DNA of 42,018 nt. It comes from an uncultured Lachnospiraceae bacterium (GTDB taxonomy: Bacteria > Bacillota > Clostridia > Lachnospirales > Lachnospiraceae). A program made the position numbers and the translations under genes. The notes beneath the pieces were generated by a model, which saw nothing but the letters and a program-made list of their open reading frames with translations, was not told where the DNA came from and ran no database searches. The stretch spans positions 1 through 42,018 of the forward strand of contig CAMUXE010000019.1 of assembly GCA_947164605.1 (NCBI GenBank), given 5' to 3'. This document shows, one piece after another, positions 1 to 7,685 of this stretch (the stretch's first letter is position 1; every line of letters starts with the position of its first letter).

Positions 1-16
1 GGTGGTGTGAGAGGTC

Positions 17-42
17 GGAATTTCTCACTTGTGAGAAATTCC
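17..42. other. Perfect inverted repeat at window start
   Basis: Positions 17-27 and 32-42 are perfect reverse complements (11 bp) around a 4-nt loop. The repeat lies upstream of the terminator at 63-104, so it is probably in the 3' untranslated region of a gene left of the window. A run of six T follows about 10 nt later, too far for a classic terminator. Confidence 0.5.
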
Positions 43-62
43 TCCTACTCGATTTTTTGAGG

Positions 63-104
63 AAGCAGGGGCATAAAAAAATGTATGCAGCTGCTTATTT
101 TTTT
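63..104 (+). terminator. Rho-independent terminator of the gene left of the window
   Basis: AAGCAG (63-68) pairs with CTGCTT (91-96), and inside it GCATA (71-75) pairs with TATGC (84-88). The stem is followed by a stretch with seven T, interrupted once and then six more T. It separates the upstream gene from the promoter at 116-144. Confidence 0.65.
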
Positions 105-115
105 GATTTTTTCAC

Positions 116-144
116 TTTACAATTTTTCATCTTTTTGCTATACT
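116..144 (+). promoter_or_regulatory. Sigma-70/SigA-type promoter for the rqcP-divIC-tilS run
   Basis: A TTTACA -35 element (116-121) and a TATACT -10 element (139-144) are separated by exactly 17 nt, both one base from consensus. Transcription would start near 151, about 65 nt before the preferred rqcP start. It lies just after the upstream terminator, which supports a fresh transcription start. Confidence 0.7.
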
Positions 145-215
145 AATCCTAATTATAAGTGATACTGTCATTTAAAAGAGACATGTGCCTTACTTTTAGA
201 TTGGATTTGTGTTTT

Positions 216-455
216 ATGAGATTAGATAAGTACTTAAAGGTTTCAAGACTGATAAAGAGAAGAACTGTTGCCAATGACGCATGTGATGCAGGCAGGGTTA
301 CATTGAACGACAAGGTTGCTAGAGCTTCTGCGGACGTGAAAATCGGAGATGTTATCGGAATTGAATTTGGTAATAAGAGTGTTAAGGTTAAGGTCCTTGA
401 TGTGAAAGAGACAATTCACAAAGAGGATGCCAATGATATGTTTGAATACCTTTAA
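216..455 (+). CDS. rqcP: RqcP, S4-domain ribosome quality control factor (Hsp15/YabO family)
   Basis: A small S4 RNA-binding protein of 79 aa beginning MRLDKYLKVSRLIKRR, the standard opening of the RqcP/YabO family. Family knowledge: it binds the stalled 50S subunit with RqcH and helps poly-alanine tailing of stuck nascent chains. The frame is open from an ATG at 159, but the extra 19 residues are not family-like, so the internal ATG at 216 is chosen although its ribosome binding site is weak; an ATG at 183 is the alternative. It is first in the run with divIC 18 nt downstream. The sporulation genes yabP and yabQ that often sit between them in spore formers are absent here. Confidence 0.85.
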   Translation: MRLDKYLKVSRLIKRRTVANDACDAGRVTLNDKVARASADVKIGDVIGIEFGNKSVKVKVLDVKETIHKEDANDMFEYL

Positions 456-473
456 GGGTTAAGAGGTTTGTAG

Positions 474-797
474 ATGATAGAATCAAGGTGGGAGCTTGCT
501 CATAAGAAGAAAAAGAAGAGGCTTGATGATAGAATCAGTTTCTTTCTCTTACTTGTGATCGTTCTTACGGTAGCATTTTCTTCATGGCGTGCAAAGATGT
601 CAATTGAAGCCAAAAATGCTGAGTATCAAAGTAAGATTGAATCAATTCAGAGTAAGATTGAAGAGCAGGATAAAAGAACTGAAGAGCTTGATGAATACAA
701 GGTTCATGTGAAGACTAAACAGTTCGCAGAAGAAGTTGCTAAAGAGAAATTTGGATTGATATATCCTAATGAATTAGTTTTAAAGCCTGAAAAATAA
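474..797 (+). CDS. divIC: DivIC/FtsL-type septum formation initiator protein
   Basis: A 107-aa bitopic membrane protein: a basic cytoplasmic N terminus (residues 1-26, many K and R), one membrane segment around residues 28-46, an extracytoplasmic coiled coil (about 48-80), and the ending LIYPNELVLKP that is typical of DivIC. Family knowledge: it forms the FtsL-DivIC-DivIB complex that regulates septal peptidoglycan synthesis. An AGAGG ribosome binding site precedes the ATG. It follows rqcP and precedes tilS on the same strand, a usual order in Clostridia. Confidence 0.82.
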   Translation: MIESRWELAHKKKKKRLDDRISFFLLLVIVLTVAFSSWRAKMSIEAKNAEYQSKIESIQSKIEEQDKRTEELDEYKVHVKTKQFAEEVAKEKFGLIYPNELVLKPEK

Positions 798-857
798 GCT
801 GCCGATTCACTTTATGTGATGCGACAGCTTATTTTCTTTTATACAGAGGTGCATAAG

Positions 858-2399
858 GTGAAGGATAAGTTCTTAAAAGACGTTTTTAAATACATAGATG
901 ATAATAAAATGCTAGAAGACTTTGACAGCCTGCTTGTAGGTTTGTCAGGTGGAGCTGATTCAACATGCTTGCTCCTTGTCTTGTCTGAATACAAGAGGCT
1001 TTACAGACCTAATTTGAGACTTATTGCTTGTCATATAAATCACATGATAAGAGGCGATGAGGCTTACAGAGACCAGGAATTCGCTAGGCAGCTGGCTTTA
1101 GGCTTAGAATGTGAATTTGTTTTAAAAAGTATCGATGTGCCTGCTTTGGCTGACAAAGAGAAACTGAGTGAGGAGGAAGCCGGCAGAGATGCTAGGTACA
1201 AAACATTTGCCGAGCTGGCAGATAGCTATGAGGCAGGAATAGCCGTTGCTCATCACTTAAATGATCAGGCAGAAACCATTCTCATGCATATGCTAAGAGG
1301 GGCTGGACTTGGTGGAATGACTGGAATGAGACCTGTCAGCGGACGATTGATAAGACCCTTGCTAGGCAAGACAAGAGATGAGATTGAGGACTTTTTGGCT
1401 GAGTGTGGACAGGATTTTATCACAGATTCAACTAACCTTGAAAATGAGTATTCAAGGAATAAGTTCAGGAATATTATTATGCCTAAGCTTGATGAAGCAA
1501 TGCCAGGTGCTGTCAGGCATATCGCTGAACTTGGAACTGAACTTGCCAGTGTGGATGATTTTATTGACAAGGAGGCTAAACAGCTTATGGCCAGATTCGT
1601 GGATTTTAAAGAGTCTGCGGGCATAAGCCTTGTCACTATTAAGAATATTGAAGAGTTGAGAGAGTTTGATTCCGTCCTTCTTAAAAGGCTTTTATTAGGG
1701 CTTTTGATAAGGCTTGCAGGCAATAGCAAGGATATATACAGGGCTCACGTTTTAAGTCTTTATGACCTCTTATGGGCTCAGTCTGGCAAGATGATTAATC
1801 TGCCTTACTCGATGACGGCAAGAAAAAGCTTTGAAAATATCTACCTTGAGAGAAGCACGCTTGAAAAGGGCATGTATAAAAAGGACATGCTTGAAAAGGG
1901 TATACTTGATAAAGGCATACCTGAAAAGGGCATGCTAAAAGAGGATTTAGGGCCTATGAGCCCGGTCGAGAAGGATGATGTTCAGGGAGAGACAGACTTG
2001 TACAGACTTCCCTTTATTGAGGCGGGGAACTTTGAGAAGAGGCTTGATTTTGGCGCCTATAAGATTGAAATTCAGATTTTGACTCAGAATGAAGAATTTA
2101 ATTATAGAGATAATATGGTGACTAAAATCTTTGATTATGATAAAATAAACAATACGCTTGTTTTTAGAAGAAGGCAAATAGGCGACTATATGGTAATTAA
2201 TAAAGAGGGCAACAAGGCCAAGCTAAAGAAAATCTTTATTGAAAAGAAAATTGACGAGAGTCAAAGAGATAAGATTCTTTTGCTTGCACTCGATGATACA
2301 AGTCAGGTGCTTCTGGCTGATGGCGTAAGGCGCTGCTTTGGTTATCATGTAGATAAGGAAAGCAAAAGAATTCTCCTTATCAGGAAAATAGACTCTTAG
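858..2399 (+). CDS. tilS: tRNA(Ile)-lysidine synthase TilS with an internal pentapeptide repeat
   Basis: Converts C34 of the AUA-reading tRNA-Ile to lysidine using ATP and lysine. The N-type ATP pyrophosphatase PP-loop SGGADS, a following HINHMIRGDEA block and the AVAHHLNDQAETILMHM block are present, then RPLL and the C-terminal TilS domain (RRRQIGDYM). The frame is open from an ATG at 816, but GTG at 858 sits 7 nt after AGAGGTG and gives about 513 aa, so it is preferred. Positions 1860-1949 hold six tandem 15-nt units encoding variants of LEKGM, in the linker between the middle and C-terminal domains. The hpt gene often found between tilS and ftsH is absent. Confidence 0.88.
   Translation: MKDKFLKDVFKYIDDNKMLEDFDSLLVGLSGGADSTCLLLVLSEYKRLYRPNLRLIACHINHMIRGDEAYRDQEFARQLALGLECEFVLKSIDVPALADKEKLSEEEAGRDARYKTFAELADSYEAGIAVAHHLNDQAETILMHMLRGAGLGGMTGMRPVSGRLIRPLLGKTRDEIEDFLAECGQDFITDSTNLENEYSRNKFRNIIMPKLDEAMPGAVRHIAELGTELASVDDFIDKEAKQLMARFVDFKESAGISLVTIKNIEELREFDSVLLKRLLLGLLIRLAGNSKDIYRAHVLSLYDLLWAQSGKMINLPYSMTARKSFENIYLERSTLEKGMYKKDMLEKGILDKGIPEKGMLKEDLGPMSPVEKDDVQGETDLYRLPFIEAGNFEKRLDFGAYKIEIQILTQNEEFNYRDNMVTKIFDYDKINNTLVFRRRQIGDYMVINKEGNKAKLKKIFIEKKIDESQRDKILLLALDDTSQVLLADGVRRCFGYHVDKESKRILLIRKIDS
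1860..1949 (+). repeat. Six 15-nt tandem units within tilS
   Basis: In-frame units code for LEKGM, YKKDM, LEKGI, LDKGI, PEKGM and LKEDL. Copies 1, 3 and 5 are nearly identical in DNA. The unit length is a multiple of three, so changes in copy number keep the frame. Confidence 0.8.
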
Positions 2400-2436
2400 A
2401 CTGAAATCTCTGGCTCTATGTAAAATATATAAGAGT

Positions 2437-2535
2437 TAATAAAAAGAGAAGAGAAAATAAAAGAGAAAATAAAAGAGAGAATAAAAGAGTAATTAAAAGA
2501 GAAATTAAAACAGAAAAGGAAAGAAAAGGAAAGAG
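2437..2535 (+). repeat. Purine-only tandem repeat upstream of ftsH
   Basis: About six degenerate copies of a 12-nt unit close to AAAAGAGAAAAT, followed by AAAGGA repeats, fill most of the 140-bp tilS-ftsH gap. The top strand is almost free of C. The last units merge with the ftsH ribosome binding site (AAAGAGG at 2531-2536). No convincing promoter was seen in the gap, so ftsH may be read through from tilS. Confidence 0.65.
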
Positions 2536-2539
2536 GTTT

Positions 2540-4372
2540 ATGAATCAGGGAAAATCAAATCCACAGTTGAAGATAGGTAGACTCTTGATACTCTTATGTA
2601 TCACAGTGGGGCTTTACTTATTCTTCTTTTCACAGACAAATCAGACTAGTGCTGGCGACTATTACATGTCAAACTTCACTCAGGACTTGAAGGAAGACAG
2701 GATTGAAATGGTCTATATCAAGCAGAATGCCGAAGTACCAACTGGTGTAATAACAATCAGCTTTAAAGATACTTCAAAGAAGTCTGCAATGCTTTATGTG
2801 TCTGATATCAATGAGATTCAGAAGGAACTTGATAACAAGAATGTAACTTACTATGTGAAAAATGTTTCACACCAGATGAATTTAGTAACTATTATTCTTC
2901 CTGTAGTATTGTGCTCTGTTATACTTGTAGGCTTTATGATCCTTACAACTAGACAGATGGGTGGAGGCAGCGGCTCCAAGATGATGGACTTTGGAAAGAG
3001 CCATGCTAGGAGAATTGATGTCGATGATAATGAGTTCACATTTGACAATGTGGCTGGCCTTGCAGAGGAAAAGGAAGAGCTTGAGGAGATAGTTGATTTC
3101 CTTAAGGATCCTGTCAAGTATAATGCACTGGGAGCTAGAATTCCTAAGGGAGTCATACTTACTGGCAGACCTGGTACAGGTAAGACCCTTCTTGCAAAGG
3201 CTGTTGCAGGTGAGGCAAAGGTTCCATTCTTTAGTATATCTGGTTCTGATTTCGTTGAGATGTTCGTCGGCGTAGGTGCTTCAAGAGTTAGAGACCTCTT
3301 CGGTGAAGCTAAGAAGAATGCTCCATGTATCATCTTTATCGATGAAATCGATGCTGTTGCAAGACAGAGAGGTACTGGTATGGGCGGTGGCCATGATGAG
3401 AGAGAACAGACTCTCAACCAGATGCTTGTTGAGATGGATGGTTTCAGCGTGAGCGAGGGTATTATCGTAATCGCGGCAACTAACAGGGTTGATATCCTTG
3501 ATCCAGCTATCTTAAGACCAGGTAGATTTGACAGAAAGATTGCTGTTTCTAGCCCAGATGTGGCTGGCAGACTTGATATCTTAAAGGTTCATTCAGCAAA
3601 GAAGCCACTTGCAGATGATGTTAACTTGGAAAATGTAGCTAGAACTACTGCAGGCTTTACTGGTGCGGATCTTGAGAATCTTATGAATGAGTCGGCTATC
3701 AGAGCTGCAAGAAATAATAGAAAGTATATCACTAACGAGGATATTCTTGATTCCTTTGTCAAGGTTGGTATAGGTACAGAGAAGAAGAGCAGAATTATAT
3801 CTGACAAGGAGAAGAAGATTACTGCTTACCATGAGTCAGGACATGCTATTCTTTTCCACCTCCTTCCAGATGTGGGCCCTGTACATACAATCTCAATCAT
3901 ACCTACTGGAATGGGAGCTGCAGGCTACACAATGCCACTCCCAGAGAAAGATGAAATGTTTAACACTAAGGGAAAGATGATTCAGAACATAATTGTCAGC
4001 CTTGGCGGCAGAGTTGCGGAAGAGTTAGTATTTGACGACGTCACAACTGGCGCATCTCAGGATATTAAGCAGGCTACTAAGACAGCCAGAGATATGGTTA
4101 CAAAGTATGGATTTTCTGAAAAACTTGGCCCTATAGATTACAACTCAGATGGCGATGAGGTATTTATAGGCCGTGATTTGGCTCACCAGAGACCTTTCGG
4201 TGAGAATATTGTGGCTACTATTGATGAGGAAGTTAAGGCTATTATCGACGACTGCTATGCTAAGGCGAGAAAGATAATCACTGAGAACAGGGATGTGCTT
4301 GATCGCAGTGCAGAGCTCCTTATTGAGAAGGAAAAGGTGACAAGAGAAGAGTTTGAGGCTCTCTTTGATTAA
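2540..4372 (+). CDS. ftsH: ATP-dependent zinc metalloprotease FtsH
   Basis: A membrane-anchored AAA+ protease of 610 aa that degrades misfolded and regulatory membrane proteins. Order: membrane segment at 13-31, extracytoplasmic domain about 32-112, second membrane segment at about 114-136, AAA+ module with Walker A GRPGTGKT (209-216), Walker B IIFIDEID (264-271), second region of homology around 312-332 with the arginine fingers, then the zinc site HESGH (431-435) and a later TTGASQDIKQAT helix. Length and layout are normal. The second Walker A position is arginine where FtsH nearly always has proline. The ATG follows AAAGAGG closely. Confidence 0.95.
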   Translation: MNQGKSNPQLKIGRLLILLCITVGLYLFFFSQTNQTSAGDYYMSNFTQDLKEDRIEMVYIKQNAEVPTGVITISFKDTSKKSAMLYVSDINEIQKELDNKNVTYYVKNVSHQMNLVTIILPVVLCSVILVGFMILTTRQMGGGSGSKMMDFGKSHARRIDVDDNEFTFDNVAGLAEEKEELEEIVDFLKDPVKYNALGARIPKGVILTGRPGTGKTLLAKAVAGEAKVPFFSISGSDFVEMFVGVGASRVRDLFGEAKKNAPCIIFIDEIDAVARQRGTGMGGGHDEREQTLNQMLVEMDGFSVSEGIIVIAATNRVDILDPAILRPGRFDRKIAVSSPDVAGRLDILKVHSAKKPLADDVNLENVARTTAGFTGADLENLMNESAIRAARNNRKYITNEDILDSFVKVGIGTEKKSRIISDKEKKITAYHESGHAILFHLLPDVGPVHTISIIPTGMGAAGYTMPLPEKDEMFNTKGKMIQNIIVSLGGRVAEELVFDDVTTGASQDIKQATKTARDMVTKYGFSEKLGPIDYNSDGDEVFIGRDLAHQRPFGENIVATIDEEVKAIIDDCYAKARKIITENRDVLDRSAELLIEKEKVTREEFEALFD

Positions 4373-4387
4373 AGCAAGACTTAAGAT

Positions 4388-4461
4388 TGTTCACAAAAAA
4401 TGCTGGAGTTTTATGCAGTATGCACAAAAAAATATGTAAAAATTGTGCATGTTTGTGAACA
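4388..4461. repeat. Nested inverted repeat after ftsH
   Basis: An outer pair TGTTCACAAA (4388-4397) / TTTGTGAACA (4452-4461) encloses an inner pair ATGCACAA (4420-4427) / TTGTGCAT (4443-4450), all perfect. It could be a 3' hairpin of the ftsH transcript or an operator for the unit that follows. No T-run follows the outer stem, so it is not a standard terminator. Confidence 0.55.
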
Positions 4462-4480
4462 CTTATAGGGGGTCTGGTGT

Positions 4481-4489
4481 TATTATAAT
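4481..4489 (+). promoter_or_regulatory. Possible extended -10 promoter of the leader before the glycosidase gene
   Basis: A perfect TATAAT lies at 4484-4489, and an overlapping TATTAT at 4481-4486 is preceded by TG one base upstream (extended -10 form). No good -35 was found 16-18 nt upstream. If used, the transcript would run about 75 nt to the terminator at 4564. Confidence 0.3.
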
Positions 4490-4563
4490 TAAGTAAAAAC
4501 CCCCAATACATTATATATTTTGCTACACCCTAGATAGAGAGATTTATCTCCTATGCGAGGTTG

Positions 4564-4596
4564 AGGACATCCATTCCCCCATGGATGTCCTTTTTT
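4564..4596 (+). terminator. Intrinsic terminator in the leader of the glycosidase gene
   Basis: AGGACATCCAT (4564-4574) and ATGGATGTCCT (4581-4591) form a perfect 11-bp stem with a 6-nt loop, followed at once by T residues. A second perfect hairpin, TTCTTGCT (4595-4602) / AGCAAGAA (4609-4616), follows. The region 4373-4672 otherwise has no gene. The terminator either ends a small RNA starting near 4490 or attenuates reading into the glycosidase gene. Confidence 0.8.
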
Positions 4597-4672
4597 CTTG
4601 CTTTTTATAGCAAGAAGATATAAAATAAAACGGAATGTAATTTAAGCAAAATCTGATTGAAAAAGGTGTATT

Positions 4673-6784
4673 ATGCAAGTTTTTAAAGATATCGCTGATC
4701 TCGATGTCAATATCAAAAAGCTTTTATATATGTGTAATTCGCGCCCAGTGTTTCACCCTGAACTTCTAATGTCGGATGGTACTGATAATTATAGGAGTCC
4801 TAGTTCATGTGAAGCTGGAGATATGGTTGCTTTGAGACTTAGAACTGGCAAGTTCAATGTAGACAGAGCTTATCTTGTCATAGATAACGAAGAGATTCTT
4901 ATGTCTAAGTCTAAGACAGATGAATGGTTTGATTATTACGAGACATCTATCAAGGTTAAGGAAACAACCATATACTACTACTTTAAGGTAGTTACAGCAC
5001 ATAACAGTTTTTATTACTATAACCAGATTGGCCCTTCAAGAGACGTCAATCCTTATTATAATTTTGAGATTATTCCTGGTTTTAAGGTTCCTGAATGGGC
5101 AAAGGGAGCTGTAATGTACCAGATTTTTGTAGATCGTTTTTATGATGCGGATAAGAGCAATAATGTCCTTAACCGTGAGTATGCCTATATAGGAGATCAT
5201 GTCAATCATGTGGATGATTGGTATCAGAATCCTGCAAGAATGGGAATTAGAGAATTCTATGGCGGAGATTTAGAGGGAGTTTATGAAAAACTTGACTACC
5301 TGTCAAATCTCGGAGTGGATGTTATTTACTTTAACCCTCTTTTTGTGTCGCCTTCTAATCATAAGTATGATATACAGGATTATGACCATATTGATCCTCA
5401 CTACGGCAAGATTGTCCGTGATGGGGGCAAGGTGCTCGACGAGCTTGACTTTAACAATTCACACGCAAGCAAATATATAAGTCGTGTGACAGATCCTAAG
5501 AATCTTGAAGCCAGCAATGAATACTTTGCTAAGCTTGTTGAAGAAATTCACAAAAGAGGTATGAAGGTTATCATAGATGGTGTTTTTAATCACTGCGGCT
5601 CTTTCAATAAATGGCTTGACAGGGAACACCTCTACAGCGCAAGCAATTCTGAGTATGATGACGGTGCATATGAGTCATATGACAGCCCTTATCACGACTT
5701 TTTTAAGTTCTATAGCGATATATGGCCTAACAATGGTTCATATGATGGCTGGTGGGGGCACGATACGCTTCCTAAGCTCAATTACGAGGGATCTAGTAAG
5801 CTGGAGGACTATATATTAAAAATCGGTGAAAAGTGGGTTAGTGTACCTTATAACTGTGATGGTTGGAGACTTGATGTAGCTGCTGACTTAGGCAACGGAG
5901 AGGAATACAATCACAAGTTTTGGGCTAAGTTTAGAGAGCGTGTAAAGGCGGCAAATCCTAATGCTATCATCCTTGCGGAGCACTACGGCGATTCTAAGGC
6001 TTGGTTGTCAGGTGGACAGTGGGATACAGTCATGAACTATGATGCCTTTATGGAGCCTATCACCTGGTTTTTGACAGGTATGGAAAAGCATAGTGATGAG
6101 TTCAGAGAAGATATGATGGGGAATCCAGCATACTTCTGGGGTGCTATGCGCCACAATATGTCTAGAATGGGCTCATTGCCTGTTTCTGTGTCCATGAATG
6201 AACTTTCAAATCACGACCATTCTAGATTCCTTACAAGGACTAATCATACTGTCGGAAGAACTGCGACTCTTGGTCCTGAAAAGGCTGATGAGGGCGTAGA
6301 TAAGAGAGTATTTATGGAAGCTGTTGTCATGCAGATGACATGGCCTGGAGCACCTACCATTTACTATGGCGATGAAGCGGGCCTGTGTGGATGGACAGAC
6401 CCAGACAATAGAAGAACTTATCCATGGGGAAGGGAAGACTTGAATTTAATAGGTTTCCATAAGGAGATTATCAAGGTCCATAAGGCTCATGATGTGTTTA
6501 AAAATGGCTCTTTGATCGAGCTTTTATCTGATAAGGACTTTTTATCTTATGGCAGATTTACAGATACTGAAGCTGCCATAATTATTATCAATAACTCTGA
6601 TGATGAGAGAAGAGAAAAGATTCCTGTAAAACTCACTGGTGTAGATAAAAATGTTGACTTTGAGCAGCTTTTTGTCACTTACGACAATATATACAGCAGT
6701 GCGCCGCTTTGGTACAGCCAGAATGATGGTTATGTAGAAATTGGAATTAGAGCCCATTCAGCTCTTATTCTTAAAAATATGTAG
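4673..6784 (+). CDS. GH13 glycosidase, neopullulanase/cyclomaltodextrinase type
   Basis: A 703-aa cytoplasmic alpha-glucan hydrolase with no signal peptide. The N-terminal part (about 1-140) fits the beta-sandwich domain of this subfamily. All GH13 conserved regions are visible: DGVFNH (D302), GWRLDVAAD with nucleophile D401, ILAEHYG with acid E436, and LSNHDHSR with the transition-state stabiliser D515. NPLFVSPSNHKYDIQDYDHI matches the neopullulanase-type segment before the first region. It likely splits maltodextrins, cyclodextrins or pullulan oligosaccharides taken into the cell. AAAGGTG precedes the ATG. The SGNH-like gene follows 12 nt later. The exact substrate cannot be read from sequence. 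Confidence 0.88.
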   Translation: MQVFKDIADLDVNIKKLLYMCNSRPVFHPELLMSDGTDNYRSPSSCEAGDMVALRLRTGKFNVDRAYLVIDNEEILMSKSKTDEWFDYYETSIKVKETTIYYYFKVVTAHNSFYYYNQIGPSRDVNPYYNFEIIPGFKVPEWAKGAVMYQIFVDRFYDADKSNNVLNREYAYIGDHVNHVDDWYQNPARMGIREFYGGDLEGVYEKLDYLSNLGVDVIYFNPLFVSPSNHKYDIQDYDHIDPHYGKIVRDGGKVLDELDFNNSHASKYISRVTDPKNLEASNEYFAKLVEEIHKRGMKVIIDGVFNHCGSFNKWLDREHLYSASNSEYDDGAYESYDSPYHDFFKFYSDIWPNNGSYDGWWGHDTLPKLNYEGSSKLEDYILKIGEKWVSVPYNCDGWRLDVAADLGNGEEYNHKFWAKFRERVKAANPNAIILAEHYGDSKAWLSGGQWDTVMNYDAFMEPITWFLTGMEKHSDEFREDMMGNPAYFWGAMRHNMSRMGSLPVSVSMNELSNHDHSRFLTRTNHTVGRTATLGPEKADEGVDKRVFMEAVVMQMTWPGAPTIYYGDEAGLCGWTDPDNRRTYPWGREDLNLIGFHKEIIKVHKAHDVFKNGSLIELLSDKDFLSYGRFTDTEAAIIIINNSDDERREKIPVKLTGVDKNVDFEQLFVTYDNIYSSAPLWYSQNDGYVEIGIRAHSALILKNM

Positions 6785-6796
6785 ACGAGGATTATT

Positions 6797-7684
6797 ATGA
6801 GTAAGAATAATACAGAAGAAAATTCAATGATAAAGATTAGCAAAAAATCGAGATTTGTACACAGATTTCGTGGCTTTGCGATTGGTGTAGTAGTTGTTGC
6901 GGTACTTGCAGTTGGTTCAATTTGTGCTATCAAGTTTGTCTCAATCAACAAGGTTAACGATAAGAATAAAGCAACTCAGGCAGTAGTTGCTTCTGGTCCG
7001 GCTGCAACTACTGCTGCAGATTCTGACCAGATAAAAAAGGCAGACAGCGCTGTTACAAATGCTACAACTCAGGCAGCTGTTCCAGCGAGCGGAAAGTTAA
7101 GCTTTAGTTCAAAGGCTGAGAAGACAGAATTAACAAGCAAGGATGCCCTTAAGGATACTGTATTTGTAGGTGATTCAGTCATGTATGGTATATCCTTCTA
7201 TAAGTATCTTGACGAGGCCAATGTTGTGGCTGATCAGAATATGACAGCTTCCAATGCATCTAATAAAGTCTCTGATATCACTAAGAGTAACCCTAAGAAT
7301 GTAGTAATTATGCTCGGTTTGAATGATGCAAACTATCAGGGCAAGAAGGCTGAGGATGTTGCTTCTTCAATCGAGAGCCTTGTTAAGTCTATTAAGTCAG
7401 CAAATTCAGCAACTAAGGTTTATGTTATGTCTGTTTTACCTGTAACACAGGCTTTTGAGAGCGGAAATGGTGTTTATGTTAAGCAGTCTTTCCTCAATGA
7501 TCTGAACAAAAACCTTGAGTCTAAGGCAGCTAGTGCTGGATACAGTTACATAGATGCAGCCAGCGCATTTGCCGATAATACTGGTTACATGGATGCAACT
7601 TATACAAGTTCTGGAAGTAATATTAAGGCTGAGTATTATCCTTTTCTTCTTAACAGCGTGTCTAAGCTTGTGACAGGTAGATAA
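6797..7684 (+). CDS. Membrane-anchored SGNH/GDSL-hydrolase-like protein, C-terminal catalytic pair missing
   Basis: 295 aa: a cytoplasmic tail, a membrane segment at about 26-49, an A/T-rich low-complexity linker (about 55-95), then an SGNH fold. Block I TVFVGDSVMYG carries the nucleophile S127, and the GLND block (about 174-177) supplies the oxyanion Gly and Asn. The usual C-terminal DGxH is replaced by SGSN (about 272-275), so the general-base His and partner Asp are absent. It may be a binding protein or use another base. Such proteins often act on cell-wall or polysaccharide acyl groups. It lies between the glycosidase gene and trmD in one tight run. Confidence 0.72.
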   Translation: MSKNNTEENSMIKISKKSRFVHRFRGFAIGVVVVAVLAVGSICAIKFVSINKVNDKNKATQAVVASGPAATTAADSDQIKKADSAVTNATTQAAVPASGKLSFSSKAEKTELTSKDALKDTVFVGDSVMYGISFYKYLDEANVVADQNMTASNASNKVSDITKSNPKNVVIMLGLNDANYQGKKAEDVASSIESLVKSIKSANSATKVYVMSVLPVTQAFESGNGVYVKQSFLNDLNKNLESKAASAGYSYIDAASAFADNTGYMDATYTSSGSNIKAEYYPFLLNSVSKLVTGR

Positions 7685-7685
7685 T

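Noticed and set aside
1265-1729. 154-aa open frame on the minus strand inside tilS
   Set aside because: Antisense shadow of tilS with no ribosome binding site or recognisable domain.
2851-3417. 188-aa open frame on the minus strand
   Set aside because: It lies wholly opposite ftsH, a clear gene, and its protein is serine- and proline-rich shadow sequence with no domain.
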